This document shows positions 17,239 to 26,461 of a stretch of 64,000 nucleotides of DNA, one piece after another (within the stretch, counting starts at the first letter, position 1; every line of letters begins with the position of its first letter). This DNA is from Pseudobutyrivibrio ruminis HUN009 (GTDB taxonomy: Bacteria > Bacillota > Clostridia > Lachnospirales > Lachnospiraceae): contig NZ_JNLH01000001.1 in the NCBI RefSeq assembly GCF_000703005.1, positions 1,228,501 through 1,292,500 of the forward strand, given 5' to 3'. A program made the position numbers and the translations under genes. The notes under the pieces were generated by a model that was not told the DNA's origin, made no database searches, and saw nothing but the letters and a program-made list of their open reading frames with translations.

Positions 17239-18132
17239 ATGTCAAAAAGATTATTATTTATTATCAATCCACGCTCTGGTAAAGGGCAGATAAAAGAACA
17301 TCTGGCTGACATTCTGGATATAATGATTAAGGCTGGCTATCAGGTTAGTGTACACATTACACAGGCTGGTGGCGATGCAACAAGACAGACAATAGAACAG
17401 TCCAAGAATTTCGATAGAATCGTTTGCTCTGGTGGTGATGGAACACTTGATGAAGTGGTTACTGGTATGATGCAGTTAGATCCATCAGAAAGAAAACCAA
17501 TTGGGTATATTCCAGCTGGTTCTACAAACGATTTTGGAAATTCACTTGGTATAGATAAGAACATGTTAAATGCAGCGCAGATTAGTGTTTCTGATAAACT
17601 ATTTCCATGTGATATAGGTAGATTCAATTCAGATTCATTTGTATATGTGGCTGCATTTGGTATTTTTACAGAAGTTTCTTATGCTACATCACAGGATTTG
17701 AAAAATCTTTTGGGGCATGCCGCATATATAATCGAAGGTGCAAAGCAGCTTCGCGATATCCCATCATTCCGCATGCAGGTGGAATACGATGGCAATGTTA
17801 TATATGATGAATTTATATACGGCATGATTACAAATTCTAAGTCTGTCGGTGGTTTTCAGGGTATCATAAGAGGAAATATTGGATTAAACGATGGTGTGTT
17901 TGAAGCTACATTAATCAAAATGCCTCGTAATCCAATGGAGCTTAATGAAATCCTAGGCTTTATGACTGGTATTATTCCAGATTCAGAGATGGTATACAGT
18001 TTCCAAACTAGCGAAATTAAGTTTACATGTAGTGAAGATGTCCCATGGACATTGGACGGAGAATTCGGTGGTAATCACAAGGTTGTTAGCGTCGTAGACG
18101 AGAACAGTGCCCTTGAAATAGCTATTGAATAG
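17239..18132 (+). CDS. Diacylglycerol kinase family lipid kinase (YegS/BmrU type)
   Basis: A 297-residue cytosolic enzyme of the DAGK catalytic family. The N-terminal INPRSGKG motif and SGGDGTLDEVV (about residues 65-76) form the nucleotide-binding site, and GYIPAGSTNDFG is typical. The likely reaction is phosphorylation of diacylglycerol or a related lipid for recycling into phospholipid synthesis. It starts 18 bp after the HPr-like gene. Its 3' end contains the -35 region of the aldolase promoter. Confidence 0.9.
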   Translation: MSKRLLFIINPRSGKGQIKEHLADILDIMIKAGYQVSVHITQAGGDATRQTIEQSKNFDRIVCSGGDGTLDEVVTGMMQLDPSERKPIGYIPAGSTNDFGNSLGIDKNMLNAAQISVSDKLFPCDIGRFNSDSFVYVAAFGIFTEVSYATSQDLKNLLGHAAYIIEGAKQLRDIPSFRMQVEYDGNVIYDEFIYGMITNSKSVGGFQGIIRGNIGLNDGVFEATLIKMPRNPMELNEILGFMTGIIPDSEMVYSFQTSEIKFTCSEDVPWTLDGEFGGNHKVVSVVDENSALEIAIE

Positions 18133-18153
18133 AATTTTACGTTATGTTAAAAT
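18125..18153 (+). promoter_or_regulatory. Promoter of fba
   Basis: TTGAAT, 17 bp spacer, TAAAAT, starting within the last codons of the upstream kinase gene. The 5' leader holds a small hairpin at 18166-18181 (GGGTTC/GAACCC). Confidence 0.7.
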
Positions 18154-18208
18154 TTGCGGTAGATGGGGTTCTTTAGAACCCAAAAACGATTATATGGAGG
18201 ATATAATT

Positions 18209-19072
18209 ATGTTAGTTTCTGCAAAAGAAATGCTTGATAAAGCAAAAGCAGGCCACTATGCAGTTGGTCAGTTCAACATTAATAACCTTGAGTGGACAAA
18301 AGCCATTCTTCTTACAGCTCAGGAGCTTAACTCACCTGTAATCCTTGGTGTATCTGAGGGTGCTGGTAAGTACATGACAGGCTTCGGTACAGTAGCTGCT
18401 ATGGTTAAGGCTATGGACGAGGAGCTCGGAATTACAGTTCCTGTAGCACTTCACCTTGATCATGGTACATACGAAGGATGCTACAAGTGCATCAAAGCTG
18501 GTTTCACATCAATCATGTTTGATGGTTCACACTATCCATTCGAGGAGAACCTTGCAAAGTCTACAGAGCTTGTTAATGTTGCTCACGGACTTGGCCTTTC
18601 TATCGAGTGCGAAGTTGGTTCAATCGGTGGTGAAGAAGATGGTGTTGTAGGTATGGGCGAGTGCGCTGATCCTAACGAGTGCAAGACAATCGCTGACCTT
18701 GGTGTAGATATGCTTGCAGCAGGTATCGGTAACATCCACGGTAAGTACCCAGAGAACTGGCAGGGACTTTCTTTCGAGACACTTGATGCTATTCAGCAGA
18801 AGACAGGTGCTATGCCACTCGTACTTCACGGTGGTACAGGTATCCCAGCTGATATGATCAAGAAGGCTATCGAGCTTGGTGTTTCAAAGATCAACGTTAA
18901 CACAGAGTGCCAGCTTTCATTTGCTGACGCTACACGTAAATATATTGAGGCTGGTAAGGACCTTGAGGGTAAGGGCTTCGATCCACGTAAGCTTTTAGCT
19001 CCTGGTACAGATGCTATCAAGGCAACAGTTAAAGAAAAGATGGAACTTTTCGGTTCAGTTGGAAAGGCTTAA
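18209..19072 (+). CDS. fba: Class II fructose-1,6-bisphosphate aldolase
   Basis: A 287-residue zinc-dependent aldolase interconverting fructose-1,6-bisphosphate with DHAP and glyceraldehyde-3-phosphate. HLDHG with metal and catalytic residues is at 82-86. GNIHGKYPENW carries another zinc ligand, and LVLHGGTGIP binds phosphate. The start is ATG 18209, with GGAGG 8 bp upstream, which matches the family N-terminus MLVSAKEML; longer upstream readings overlap the promoter. Codon use is of highly expressed type (few A/T-ending exceptions). Confidence 0.96.
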   Translation: MLVSAKEMLDKAKAGHYAVGQFNINNLEWTKAILLTAQELNSPVILGVSEGAGKYMTGFGTVAAMVKAMDEELGITVPVALHLDHGTYEGCYKCIKAGFTSIMFDGSHYPFEENLAKSTELVNVAHGLGLSIECEVGSIGGEEDGVVGMGECADPNECKTIADLGVDMLAAGIGNIHGKYPENWQGLSFETLDAIQQKTGAMPLVLHGGTGIPADMIKKAIELGVSKINVNTECQLSFADATRKYIEAGKDLEGKGFDPRKLLAPGTDAIKATVKEKMELFGSVGKA

Positions 19073-19110
19073 TCGGTTTGCCCGATTTAGCTTTCTTATG
19101 AGCTTTATGG

Positions 19111-19147
19111 AAGACAATCGGTGGGGATCCTTGCTGATTGTCTTTCT
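19111..19147 (+). terminator. Rho-independent terminator after fba
   Basis: 9-bp stem AAGACAATC/GATTGTCTT enclosing a 16-base loop, with a T-rich tail. It lies only about 30 bp before the glnN start codon. Confidence 0.7.
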
Positions 19148-19179
19148 TTATATATGTTATGGGAAAGGATACTTTATAA

Positions 19180-21300
19180 ATGGAAGAATATTTTAATGTG
19201 GCAGACATCTTTGGAGAAAATGTATTTAACGATACAGTTATGCAGGAACGACTTCCAAAGAAGACTTATCAGAAGCTTAAGCAGACTATTCTTGCAGGAG
19301 AAGAGCTTGATTTAGAGACTGCTGATGTTATTGCACACGAAATGAAGGAGTGGGCTATTGAGAAGGGTGCAACCCACTACACACATTGGTTCCAGCCACT
19401 TACAGGTATTACAGCAGAAAAGCATGATTCATTCATTTCTGCTCCATTACCAAGTGGTAAGGTGCTTATGAGCTTCTCTGGTAAAGAGCTTATAAAAGGT
19501 GAGCCAGATGCATCATCGTTCCCTTCAGGAGGACTTAGAGCCACATTTGAGGCAAGAGGATATACAGCTTGGGATCCAACATCTCCAGCATTTGTTAGAC
19601 AGGATGCAGCAGGTGCAACACTTTGCATTCCTACAGCTTTCTGTTCATATACAGGAGAAGCATTGGACCAGAAAACACCTTTGCTTCGTTCTATGGAAGT
19701 TTTATCAGAGCAGGCAATCAGACTTCTTAGATTATTTGGTAACACAAATTCTAAGCGTGTAATTCCTTCAGTTGGTGCTGAGCAGGAATACTTCCTAATT
19801 GACCGTGAAATGTATCTTGCCCGTAAGGATTTAATGTATACAGGTCGTACACTCTTTGGTGCAATGCCACCTAAGGGACAGGAAATGGACGACCATTACT
19901 TTGGTTCGATTCCAGAGCGAATTGAGGCCTATATGCGTGATGTTAATATTGAGCTTTGGAAGCTTGGCGTTTCATCTAAAACACAGCATAATGAGGTTGC
20001 TCCAGCTCAGCACGAGCTTGCACCAATCTATGCACAGTGCAACGTTGCAGTAGATCACAACCAGATTATCATGGAGACACTTAGAAAGGTTGCAAACCGT
20101 CATGGTTTACAGTGCCTCCTCCATGAAAAACCATTCGCAGGCGTAAATGGTTCAGGTAAGCATGATAACTGGTCACTTGTTACAGACGATGGAATCAATC
20201 TTTTTGAGCCAGGTAAATCACCACATGAGAACATCCAGTTCTTGCTTGTGCTTTGCCTTGTTCTTAAGGCTGTTGATTTACATGCAGATCTTCTTCGTGA
20301 GTCTGCATCAGACGTTGGTAATGATCACAGATTAGGTGGAAATGAAGCGCCTCCTGTAATCATCTCTGTATACCTTGGAGAGCAGCTGGAGGACGTTTTA
20401 AGACAGCTCATCTCTACTGGTACAGCTACTAAGTCAAAGAAGGGTGAAAAGCTTGCTACAGGCGTTAAAACGCTTCCTGACTTTAGAAAAGATGCAACAG
20501 ATAGAAACCGTACATCACCATTTGCATTTACTGGAAACAAGTTCGAATTCAGAATGGTTGGTTCACAGGATTCAGTTGGTGAGCCAAACGTAGTTTTAAA
20601 CACAATCATGGCAGAGGCACTTTGCGAGGCTTGTGATGAGCTTGAGAAAGCAAAGGATTTTGATAGCGCAGTTCATGACATGATAAAGAAGCTTGCTACA
20701 GAGCATCAGCGTATCGTATTTAACGGAAATGGATACGGAGAAGAGTGGATTGAGGAAGCAAAGAAGAGAGGCTTGCCAAGCATCAATTCTTTAGTAGAGG
20801 CAATTCCAGCTCTTACAACAGATGCAACAGTTTCAATGTTTGAAAAGTTTGGAGTATTCTCAAAGGTAGAGCTTGAGTCACGTGCTGAAATCGAATACGA
20901 GCAGTACATCAAGTCAATCAACATCGAAGCAAAGACTATGATAGACATGGCTTCTAAGCAGATTATTCCAGCTGTAATAGGCTATGCTACAGAGCTTGGA
21001 CTTTCTATTGGTACAATTCAGGATGCTTGTCCTGAGGCCGATGTAAGCACTCAGAAGGAACTTCTCATTAAGGTATCTAATTATCTACGTGAGGCAAAGG
21101 AAGCCCTTGTAAAGCTCAAAGAGACAAACAATAAGGCATATACTATGAAGGCTTCTAGCTGCGAAAAAGCCAACTTCTACCACGATGAAGTTATAAAGGC
21201 TATGGAAGAGCTTCGTGCTCCTGTAGATGCCTTAGAAATGATTGTAGACAAAGAATGCTGGCCAATGCCTAGCTATGGAGATATGATTTTCGAAGTATAA
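19180..21300 (+). CDS. glnN: Glutamine synthetase type III
   Basis: A 706-residue type III glutamine synthetase (about 700 residues, against about 450 for type I) that ligates ammonia to glutamate. Visible motifs are the SFPSGGLRATFEARGYTAWD N-terminal block, VGAEQEYFLIDRE (metal and glutamate site), KPFAGVNGSGKHDNWS (ATP site) and the NRTSPFAFTGNKFEFR loop. Type III enzymes form double-ring dodecamers and are common in Bacteroides and Lachnospiraceae. It appears monocistronic between two terminators. Confidence 0.96.
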   Translation: MEEYFNVADIFGENVFNDTVMQERLPKKTYQKLKQTILAGEELDLETADVIAHEMKEWAIEKGATHYTHWFQPLTGITAEKHDSFISAPLPSGKVLMSFSGKELIKGEPDASSFPSGGLRATFEARGYTAWDPTSPAFVRQDAAGATLCIPTAFCSYTGEALDQKTPLLRSMEVLSEQAIRLLRLFGNTNSKRVIPSVGAEQEYFLIDREMYLARKDLMYTGRTLFGAMPPKGQEMDDHYFGSIPERIEAYMRDVNIELWKLGVSSKTQHNEVAPAQHELAPIYAQCNVAVDHNQIIMETLRKVANRHGLQCLLHEKPFAGVNGSGKHDNWSLVTDDGINLFEPGKSPHENIQFLLVLCLVLKAVDLHADLLRESASDVGNDHRLGGNEAPPVIISVYLGEQLEDVLRQLISTGTATKSKKGEKLATGVKTLPDFRKDATDRNRTSPFAFTGNKFEFRMVGSQDSVGEPNVVLNTIMAEALCEACDELEKAKDFDSAVHDMIKKLATEHQRIVFNGNGYGEEWIEEAKKRGLPSINSLVEAIPALTTDATVSMFEKFGVFSKVELESRAEIEYEQYIKSINIEAKTMIDMASKQIIPAVIGYATELGLSIGTIQDACPEADVSTQKELLIKVSNYLREAKEALVKLKETNNKAYTMKASSCEKANFYHDEVIKAMEELRAPVDALEMIVDKECWPMPSYGDMIFEV

Positions 21301-21312
21301 AATAAAGCAAAC

Positions 21313-21340
21313 AAAAAAGAGCTCAAACGAGCTCTTTTTT
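21313..21340. terminator. Bidirectional terminator between glnN and the convergent PBP gene
   Basis: GAGCTC/GAGCTC stem with AAAC loop, flanked by A6 on the left and T6 on the right, so it can work on both strands. The PBP stop codon lies 9 bp away. Confidence 0.9.
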
Positions 21341-21348
21341 TATGCATA

Positions 21349-23940
21349 TTATTCGCCACCAATTACTTGAATAGTTCCTTCACTGCCTCCTGAAGAATCA
21401 CTTGTTGTGGATGATGAACCACCGATTACACCAGTATTTGGCATTTGGTATCCACCATGATATGGACAATATGTTCCGAAGGTGGCTGCATCAACTCCGT
21501 ATGCTTCATCAGCAGTTCCGGCAGCTGCGCCTACGATAAATACTCCTGAGTAGGCAGGACATTCTGAATTTGCAAACATGTGTGACTGAGTACATACAGT
21601 ACCGAGATAATGCTTATCACAGTATTCTGTAGGCTCGGTGCCCTCCTCAAAGTATTCTGTGTAAACCATAGAACCACGAGGGTCACAGTCACACACACCA
21701 TCGATAGCAAGTTTACCGGATTTTTTACATACCTGTGCGGTCACGATACCATCAGGCATTGTAAAGTCTTTTGCTGACAGACTCTCGTGAATACGGCTCA
21801 TTACAGCTTTCCAAATAACTTTAGAGTAGGTTGTGTAGCTTTGAGGTGTATTATCGTCAAATCCGCCCCAAATAACGCCTGTATAGTATGGAGTGAAGCC
21901 TGCAAAGACTGTATCACGATTCTTTGTTGTAGTACCGGATTTGCCGGCTACAGCAATACCATTTACATCAAAGTTGGCAGCTTTACCTGTGCCTGAAGTC
22001 ATAACGTCTTCCATAGCACTTGTAAGCAACCAAGCAGTTGTTTCTTTTAATACTCTGGTTGAAGTGTTATCTCTGTTATCAAGAATTATATTTCCCTGAT
22101 GATCAACTACAGTAGTGTAGAAGATTGGTGAGTTATATTCGCCGCCATTTGCGATTGTAGCATATGCAGATGTTAGGTCTACATTAGTAACACCATTTGT
22201 GATACCACCAAGGGCAAGGGCCTGGTTATTATCGCCATCAGTTAAAGTTGTAATTCCTAAATCTTTTGCATATTGGAAGCCAAGGCTTGTTCCGATATCA
22301 CCCATTACCTCGACAGTAACAACGTTGATAGAGTTTGTAATGGCTGTTCTGATATTGGTCCAGCCAAGGTATGTGTTGTTGTAGTTTTTAAGTGATGTGC
22401 CATCAGCATATGTAGTAGGCATATCATTTTCTACTGATGCAAGTGTCATTCCGCCAGCATCAAGTGCTGCAGCATAACAAGCAATAACCTTGAATGTAGA
22501 ACCTGGTTGACGAGTAATGCCTGTTGCTCTGTTAAGGGTTTTGGCAGCTGTTTTATCTCCACGACCACCAACCATTGCAACAACCTGACCAGTATACTGA
22601 TCGATAATTGTCATAGCAGCTTGAGGCTGAAGTGTGTATGTTACAGATTCTCCAGCGATTTCATCCCCATCTTCCATGATGGCTGCTTTGTATTCTTCGA
22701 TTGCAGCAGCTGCTTCCTCTTTGGTATCAAACTCAAGAGTATAACCAGAGTTGCTTGACTGATAATAAGAAAGCATTGTTGTGTCAGAATAATTGGCTGT
22801 GGAGCCATCTGATTTTGTAATGGTCAATCTGTAGGAGAATGAATACTTTTCAATTCCTTTGTAGTTATCAGTATTGTTAACTTCTTCCTCTACTATATTT
22901 TGGATTGAAGTATCCTGTGTAGAGTAGATTGAAAGACCACCTGAATATAATAGTGAATATGCTTCAGTTTCAGTGTAACCAAGTCTTGTTTGTAAATCTT
23001 CTATAACTTCATCTGTTAGTGCATCAACAAAATAAGAAGTTGATGATGTAGAAATTTCGGTGTTAAGTACCTGGATTCTATCGTAAACATCATCTGCGAG
23101 AGCTGTTTCGTATTCACTTTCTGTAATATACCCTTGATCCAACATGTTTTTGAGGACTTTTTTGCGTCGAGTTGCATTTTCCTCAGGATGAGAAATTGGA
23201 TTGTATTTTGTTGGGTTTTGAGTGATTCCAGCAATAACAGCACATTCTGAAAGAGTTAAATCTGAAACAGATTTATTAAAGTATCTCTCGGCTGCTGCCT
23301 CAACACCAAGAGTGTTCTGGCCTAAGTTGATACTATTAAGATAGTTCTCTAAAATAACATCTTTACTAACAATTTTCTCAAGCTGAACAGCTAAGTACTG
23401 TTCTTGGATTTTACGATTAATACTATCAAGCTTAGTACGCTCAGATGTCCATGTGGTGAAATAGTTATTCTTTAACAGCTGTTGGGTGATTGTACTGGCA
23501 CCCTGAGTAAAATGAAAACCATCAAGGATACCTTGCATTGCTGCTCTTATAATACCCTGTGGATCAATTCCGTTGTGCTCGTAGAATCGAGCATCTTCAA
23601 TTGCAACGAAAGCATGCTGCAAATCGATAGGAATATTATCTAAAGTAACATAGGTTCTATTGGCACCTGTTGATGCTAAGGTTTCGATTTCATTTCCATC
23701 TGAATCATAAACTGTACTCATGTAACCAGTTGGTGAGATATCTATTGTGGATACATCTGGAAGCTGGTCAATGAGATTCTTTGCATAGAGGTAAGCAAAA
23801 ATACCACCAGCTATGACTACAGAGACGATGCATATCAGCGAAATACGAATAATGGCCAATCCGGCACTGTGACGTTTTCGCTTCTTACGTCCTGAAAGCT
23901 TAGCGGACTGCTTAGCTGCATTTTCTTTTCCGTAATTCAT
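21349..23940 (-). CDS. Class A penicillin-binding protein (PBP1A family transglycosylase/transpeptidase)
   Basis: A 863-residue bifunctional peptidoglycan synthase. A basic N-terminus and one membrane anchor (about residues 30-55) precede a GT51 domain with EDARFYEHNG, GASTITQQLLKN and RKIQEQYLAVQLEK. The transpeptidase domain has the catalytic S-x-x-K in PGSTFK, then SIN and KSGTT in place of the usual KTGTT. A roughly 100-residue tail contains several Cys residues and ends in a Ser/Gly-rich low-complexity stretch. The start is ATG at 23940 behind GGAGG; an upstream in-frame extension has no support and would run through yigZ. It is the only - strand gene of the window. Confidence 0.94.
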   Translation of the reverse strand: MNYGKENAAKQSAKLSGRKKRKRHSAGLAIIRISLICIVSVVIAGGIFAYLYAKNLIDQLPDVSTIDISPTGYMSTVYDSDGNEIETLASTGANRTYVTLDNIPIDLQHAFVAIEDARFYEHNGIDPQGIIRAAMQGILDGFHFTQGASTITQQLLKNNYFTTWTSERTKLDSINRKIQEQYLAVQLEKIVSKDVILENYLNSINLGQNTLGVEAAAERYFNKSVSDLTLSECAVIAGITQNPTKYNPISHPEENATRRKKVLKNMLDQGYITESEYETALADDVYDRIQVLNTEISTSSTSYFVDALTDEVIEDLQTRLGYTETEAYSLLYSGGLSIYSTQDTSIQNIVEEEVNNTDNYKGIEKYSFSYRLTITKSDGSTANYSDTTMLSYYQSSNSGYTLEFDTKEEAAAAIEEYKAAIMEDGDEIAGESVTYTLQPQAAMTIIDQYTGQVVAMVGGRGDKTAAKTLNRATGITRQPGSTFKVIACYAAALDAGGMTLASVENDMPTTYADGTSLKNYNNTYLGWTNIRTAITNSINVVTVEVMGDIGTSLGFQYAKDLGITTLTDGDNNQALALGGITNGVTNVDLTSAYATIANGGEYNSPIFYTTVVDHQGNIILDNRDNTSTRVLKETTAWLLTSAMEDVMTSGTGKAANFDVNGIAVAGKSGTTTKNRDTVFAGFTPYYTGVIWGGFDDNTPQSYTTYSKVIWKAVMSRIHESLSAKDFTMPDGIVTAQVCKKSGKLAIDGVCDCDPRGSMVYTEYFEEGTEPTEYCDKHYLGTVCTQSHMFANSECPAYSGVFIVGAAAGTADEAYGVDAATFGTYCPYHGGYQMPNTGVIGGSSSTTSDSSGGSEGTIQVIGGE

Positions 23941-23963
23941 AATAACCTCCAATTTAGACTTCA

Positions 23964-23988
23964 TTATACCAAAATTATCACTTATAAT
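23964..23988. promoter_or_regulatory. Divergent -10 elements of the PBP gene and yigZ
   Basis: The 54-bp gap carries two consensus TATAAT hexamers. On the - strand it reads from 23969 to 23964 (toward the PBP), and on the + strand it lies at 23983-23988 (toward yigZ). The -35 regions are weak and lie within the opposite promoter, so the two promoters overlap. Confidence 0.65.
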
Positions 23989-23994
23989 AAACCT

Positions 23995-24648
23995 ATGGAA
24001 AATAAGACTTTTAGAATTGTATATGAAGGCGGAACAGGGGAGATAGAAGAGAAGAAATCGAGATTTATTGCTCATATTTGCCCTGTTACATCTGAAAAAG
24101 AGGCTGTAGATTTTATTTCCGCAAAAAAGAAAGAGTTCTGGGATGCAAGGCATAATTGCTCAGCCTTTTTAATAGGAGAAAACAACGAAATTACAAGATG
24201 TAATGATGATGGGGAGCCTGCGCAAACTGCAGGTCGACCAATGTTGGATGTTCTTCTTAGAGAGAATATTCATAATTGTGTGGTAGTGGTAACTCGTTAT
24301 TTTGGTGGAGTTCTTTTGGGGACAGGTGGACTCGTACGGGCATATCAGTCAGCTGTTCAGGAAGGACTAAAAAATTGCAAACTTCTTGAACCCAAAGATG
24401 GATATCCATGTGAAATAAAAACAGATTATAATGGCTATGGAAAAATAGAATATGTTCTCAGAGAAAATAATCTTCCGATTTTAAATACAGAATTTGGAGC
24501 AGAAGTAATAATTTCATCTGTAGTAGAATGTAATTTCAAAGAAAATCTAGAAAAAATTGTTGCAGACAAAACGGCAGGAAATGCCGAAATTACGTGGGAT
24601 TCTCAGGTTAAATTCGATATTTTAGATGGCCAGATTTTAAAATTTTAA
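23995..24648 (+). CDS. YigZ/IMPACT family protein
   Basis: A 217-residue protein of the YigZ family (UPF0029/IMPACT N-terminal fold, then a DUF1949 ferredoxin-like domain from about residue 140). The start VYEGGTGEIEEKKSRFIAHICPV and the VVVTRYFGGVLLGTGGLVRAY block are typical. It is widespread but of uncertain function, possibly ribosome- or nucleic-acid-associated. No ribosome binding site precedes the ATG, and the -10 box ends only 6 bp upstream. The mRNA is therefore predicted to start at or next to the A of the ATG (leaderless). Confidence 0.9.
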   Translation: MENKTFRIVYEGGTGEIEEKKSRFIAHICPVTSEKEAVDFISAKKKEFWDARHNCSAFLIGENNEITRCNDDGEPAQTAGRPMLDVLLRENIHNCVVVVTRYFGGVLLGTGGLVRAYQSAVQEGLKNCKLLEPKDGYPCEIKTDYNGYGKIEYVLRENNLPILNTEFGAEVIISSVVECNFKENLEKIVADKTAGNAEITWDSQVKFDILDGQILKF

Positions 24649-24667
24649 AAAAAGTTGAAAAAAGTGC

Positions 24668-24696
24668 TTGCTATTTTAAAATCTATGCTCTATAAT
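24668..24696 (+). promoter_or_regulatory. Promoter of tRNA-Gln
   Basis: TTGCTA, 17 bp spacer, TATAAT. The transcript then contains an imperfect hairpin (ATTCGTTGACGC with GCGCTCAGCGAAT, about 24701-24744) immediately before the mature tRNA. Confidence 0.8.
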
Positions 24697-24748
24697 AGCA
24701 TTCGTTGACGCGGTAAAGCAGTTAAACAAAGCGCTCAGCGAATAATAT

Positions 24749-24820
24749 TGGCCCATCGCCAAATGGTAAGGCAACGGACTCTGACTCCGTCATTTCAAGG
24801 TTCGAATCCTTGTGGGCCAG
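24749..24820 (+). tRNA. tRNA-Gln (anticodon CTG)
   Basis: 72 nt without encoded CCA. The acceptor stem TGGCCCA/TGGGCCA is perfect. The D arm reads GCC...GGC, the anticodon stem ACGGA/TCCGT holds loop CTCTGAC with anticodon CTG, and the T arm CAAGG-TTCGAAT-CCTTG is intact. Confidence 0.93.
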
Positions 24821-24822
24821 CT

Positions 24823-24854
24823 AAGACCTAAGCATTAGCTTAGGTCTTTTTTTT
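24823..24854 (+). terminator. Rho-independent terminator after tRNA-Gln
   Basis: 11-bp perfect stem AAGACCTAAGC/GCTTAGGTCTT, loop ATTA, then eight T. Confidence 0.95.
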
Positions 24855-24925
24855 ACCTGAAATTTATGGAACAAATCAAACTGTTAATATATAATATTTG
24901 CTAACGGTGGTTTTGGAGGTAAGTG

Positions 24926-25624
24926 ATGTATTCATATCAGGACAGAATTAAATACAGCGAAGTTGATGCAAATCTTGATCTCACATATTTCGGCTTAGTT
25001 AATTACATGCAAAACTGTAGCTGCTTTCATTCTGATGATGTAGGCGTTGGTGTATATTATTTAGCTCCTAAAAAATTAGGTTGGTTTGTGACAAGCTATG
25101 AAATACATATTAAAAGATTGCCAAGGTATTCAGAGAAAGTAAAGGTATGCACATGGCCATATCAGGTTAGAGGCATGATGGCGCATCGTCTTTACTCAAT
25201 CGAAACCGAGGATGGAGAGGTTTTGGTTTATGCAGATTCCCTCTGGGTACTTATGGATTTGGATAAGCTCAAGCCATCCAGATTTACAGAAGAAATTGCA
25301 AAGGCTTATCCAGAGGATGCAAGCTTGCCTCAGTTTAATATAGAGCGCAAAAAGCTTAGGCTTAGCACAGATATAGAAAAGGTTGGAGAGTTTACAGTTA
25401 CAGACAGATATCTAGACACAAACAACCACATGAATAACTCTCACTACATAGATGTCACTCGCTATTATTTACCAGAGCAGTCATTCAATACAATCAATAT
25501 CAACTATAAAAAAGCAGCATTGTTAGATGACAAGCTAGATGTGTACATAGGAAAAATAGAAGAGGGATATCAGGTAGTCCTCAAAAAAGAAGATGAAGTT
25601 TATACAATAGTGGAGTACAAATAA
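24926..25624 (+). CDS. Acyl-ACP thioesterase (FatA/FatB-like)
   Basis: A 232-residue protein with two hot-dog folds, of the acyl-ACP thioesterase family found in plants and anaerobic Firmicutes. It would hydrolyse acyl-ACP to free fatty acid. The catalytic region DRYLDTNNHMNNSHYIDVT (about residues 155-173) carries the Asp/Asn/His set. ATG 24926 is preferred over the GTG one codon earlier because GGAGG then lies 6 bp away. It overlaps the next gene by one base (TAATG). Confidence 0.9.
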   Translation: MYSYQDRIKYSEVDANLDLTYFGLVNYMQNCSCFHSDDVGVGVYYLAPKKLGWFVTSYEIHIKRLPRYSEKVKVCTWPYQVRGMMAHRLYSIETEDGEVLVYADSLWVLMDLDKLKPSRFTEEIAKAYPEDASLPQFNIERKKLRLSTDIEKVGEFTVTDRYLDTNNHMNNSHYIDVTRYYLPEQSFNTININYKKAALLDDKLDVYIGKIEEGYQVVLKKEDEVYTIVEYK

Positions 25625-26448
25625 TGAAATTAGGCGAAATACAAGTTTTAAAAATAGAGAAGAAGGTTGAATTTGGTGTTTATCTTTCAGATGGAACAGA
25701 AAGAGTTCTTTTGCCAAAGAAGCAGGTTCCAGAGAATGCCAAAATCGGAGATGAGATAAAGGTATTTGTATACAAGGATTCTAAAGATAGATTAATCTGT
25801 ACAACAAATACTCCAAAGCTTACCTTTGGACAGATGGGTGTGCTTTCAGTTAGCCAGGTTAATAAAGTAGGCGCATTCCTTGATTGGGGATTAGAAAAGG
25901 ATTTATTCCTTCCTTTCAAGGAAATGACAAAGCAGCCATCTGAAGGTGACGAGATTTTAGTTAGAGTCTACATCGATAAAAGTCAGCGTCTTTGTGCCAG
26001 CATGAAGGGCTTATACGAGATGCTTTCTACAAAGCCTCCATATCAGGTGGGGGATGAAGTAGAGGCTAGAATATACGAATTTGGCCATGACTTTGGTACA
26101 TTTGTTGCTATCGAGGATAAATATTCTGCAATGATTCCAAAGCATGAGGATACAAGCAAGTACCGAGTTGGCGATGTTCTTATGGTTCGCATCACAGGCA
26201 TCAAAGAAGACGGTAAATGCGATGTTACAATTAGAGATAAAGCATACATCCAAATGGAAGATGATGCAGAAGCTTTGCTTGACTTAATTGATAGCTATGC
26301 TGGTGTATTGCCATTCTCAGAAAAGGCATCACCAGAAGTTATAAAAAGGGAAACAGGTCTTTCAAAAGCAGCGTTCAAGCGCGCTATTGGAAGACTCTAC
26401 AAGGAAAGAAAGATTTCCTTAGTAGATGGAAAGATACGCAAACTATAA
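25624..26448 (+). CDS. cvfB: S1 RNA-binding domain protein, CvfB family
   Basis: A 274-residue protein of the CvfB (YitL) family, with three S1-type beta-barrel modules (about residues 1-60, 62-130, 140-205) and a C-terminal winged helix (KRETGLSKAAFKRAIGRLYKERKISL). In Staphylococcus CvfB binds RNA and affects virulence and haemolysin production; the role in gut anaerobes is unknown. It is coupled to the thioesterase upstream and ends 13 bp before ridA. Confidence 0.9.
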   Translation: MKLGEIQVLKIEKKVEFGVYLSDGTERVLLPKKQVPENAKIGDEIKVFVYKDSKDRLICTTNTPKLTFGQMGVLSVSQVNKVGAFLDWGLEKDLFLPFKEMTKQPSEGDEILVRVYIDKSQRLCASMKGLYEMLSTKPPYQVGDEVEARIYEFGHDFGTFVAIEDKYSAMIPKHEDTSKYRVGDVLMVRITGIKEDGKCDVTIRDKAYIQMEDDAEALLDLIDSYAGVLPFSEKASPEVIKRETGLSKAAFKRAIGRLYKERKISLVDGKIRKL

Positions 26449-26461
26449 GGAGGACATACTT

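Noticed and set aside
23941..24153. 71-residue N-terminal extension of the class A PBP on the - strand
   Set aside because: It would overlap yigZ and the promoter region. The ATG at 23940 has GGAGG and gives a normal PBP1A N-terminus.
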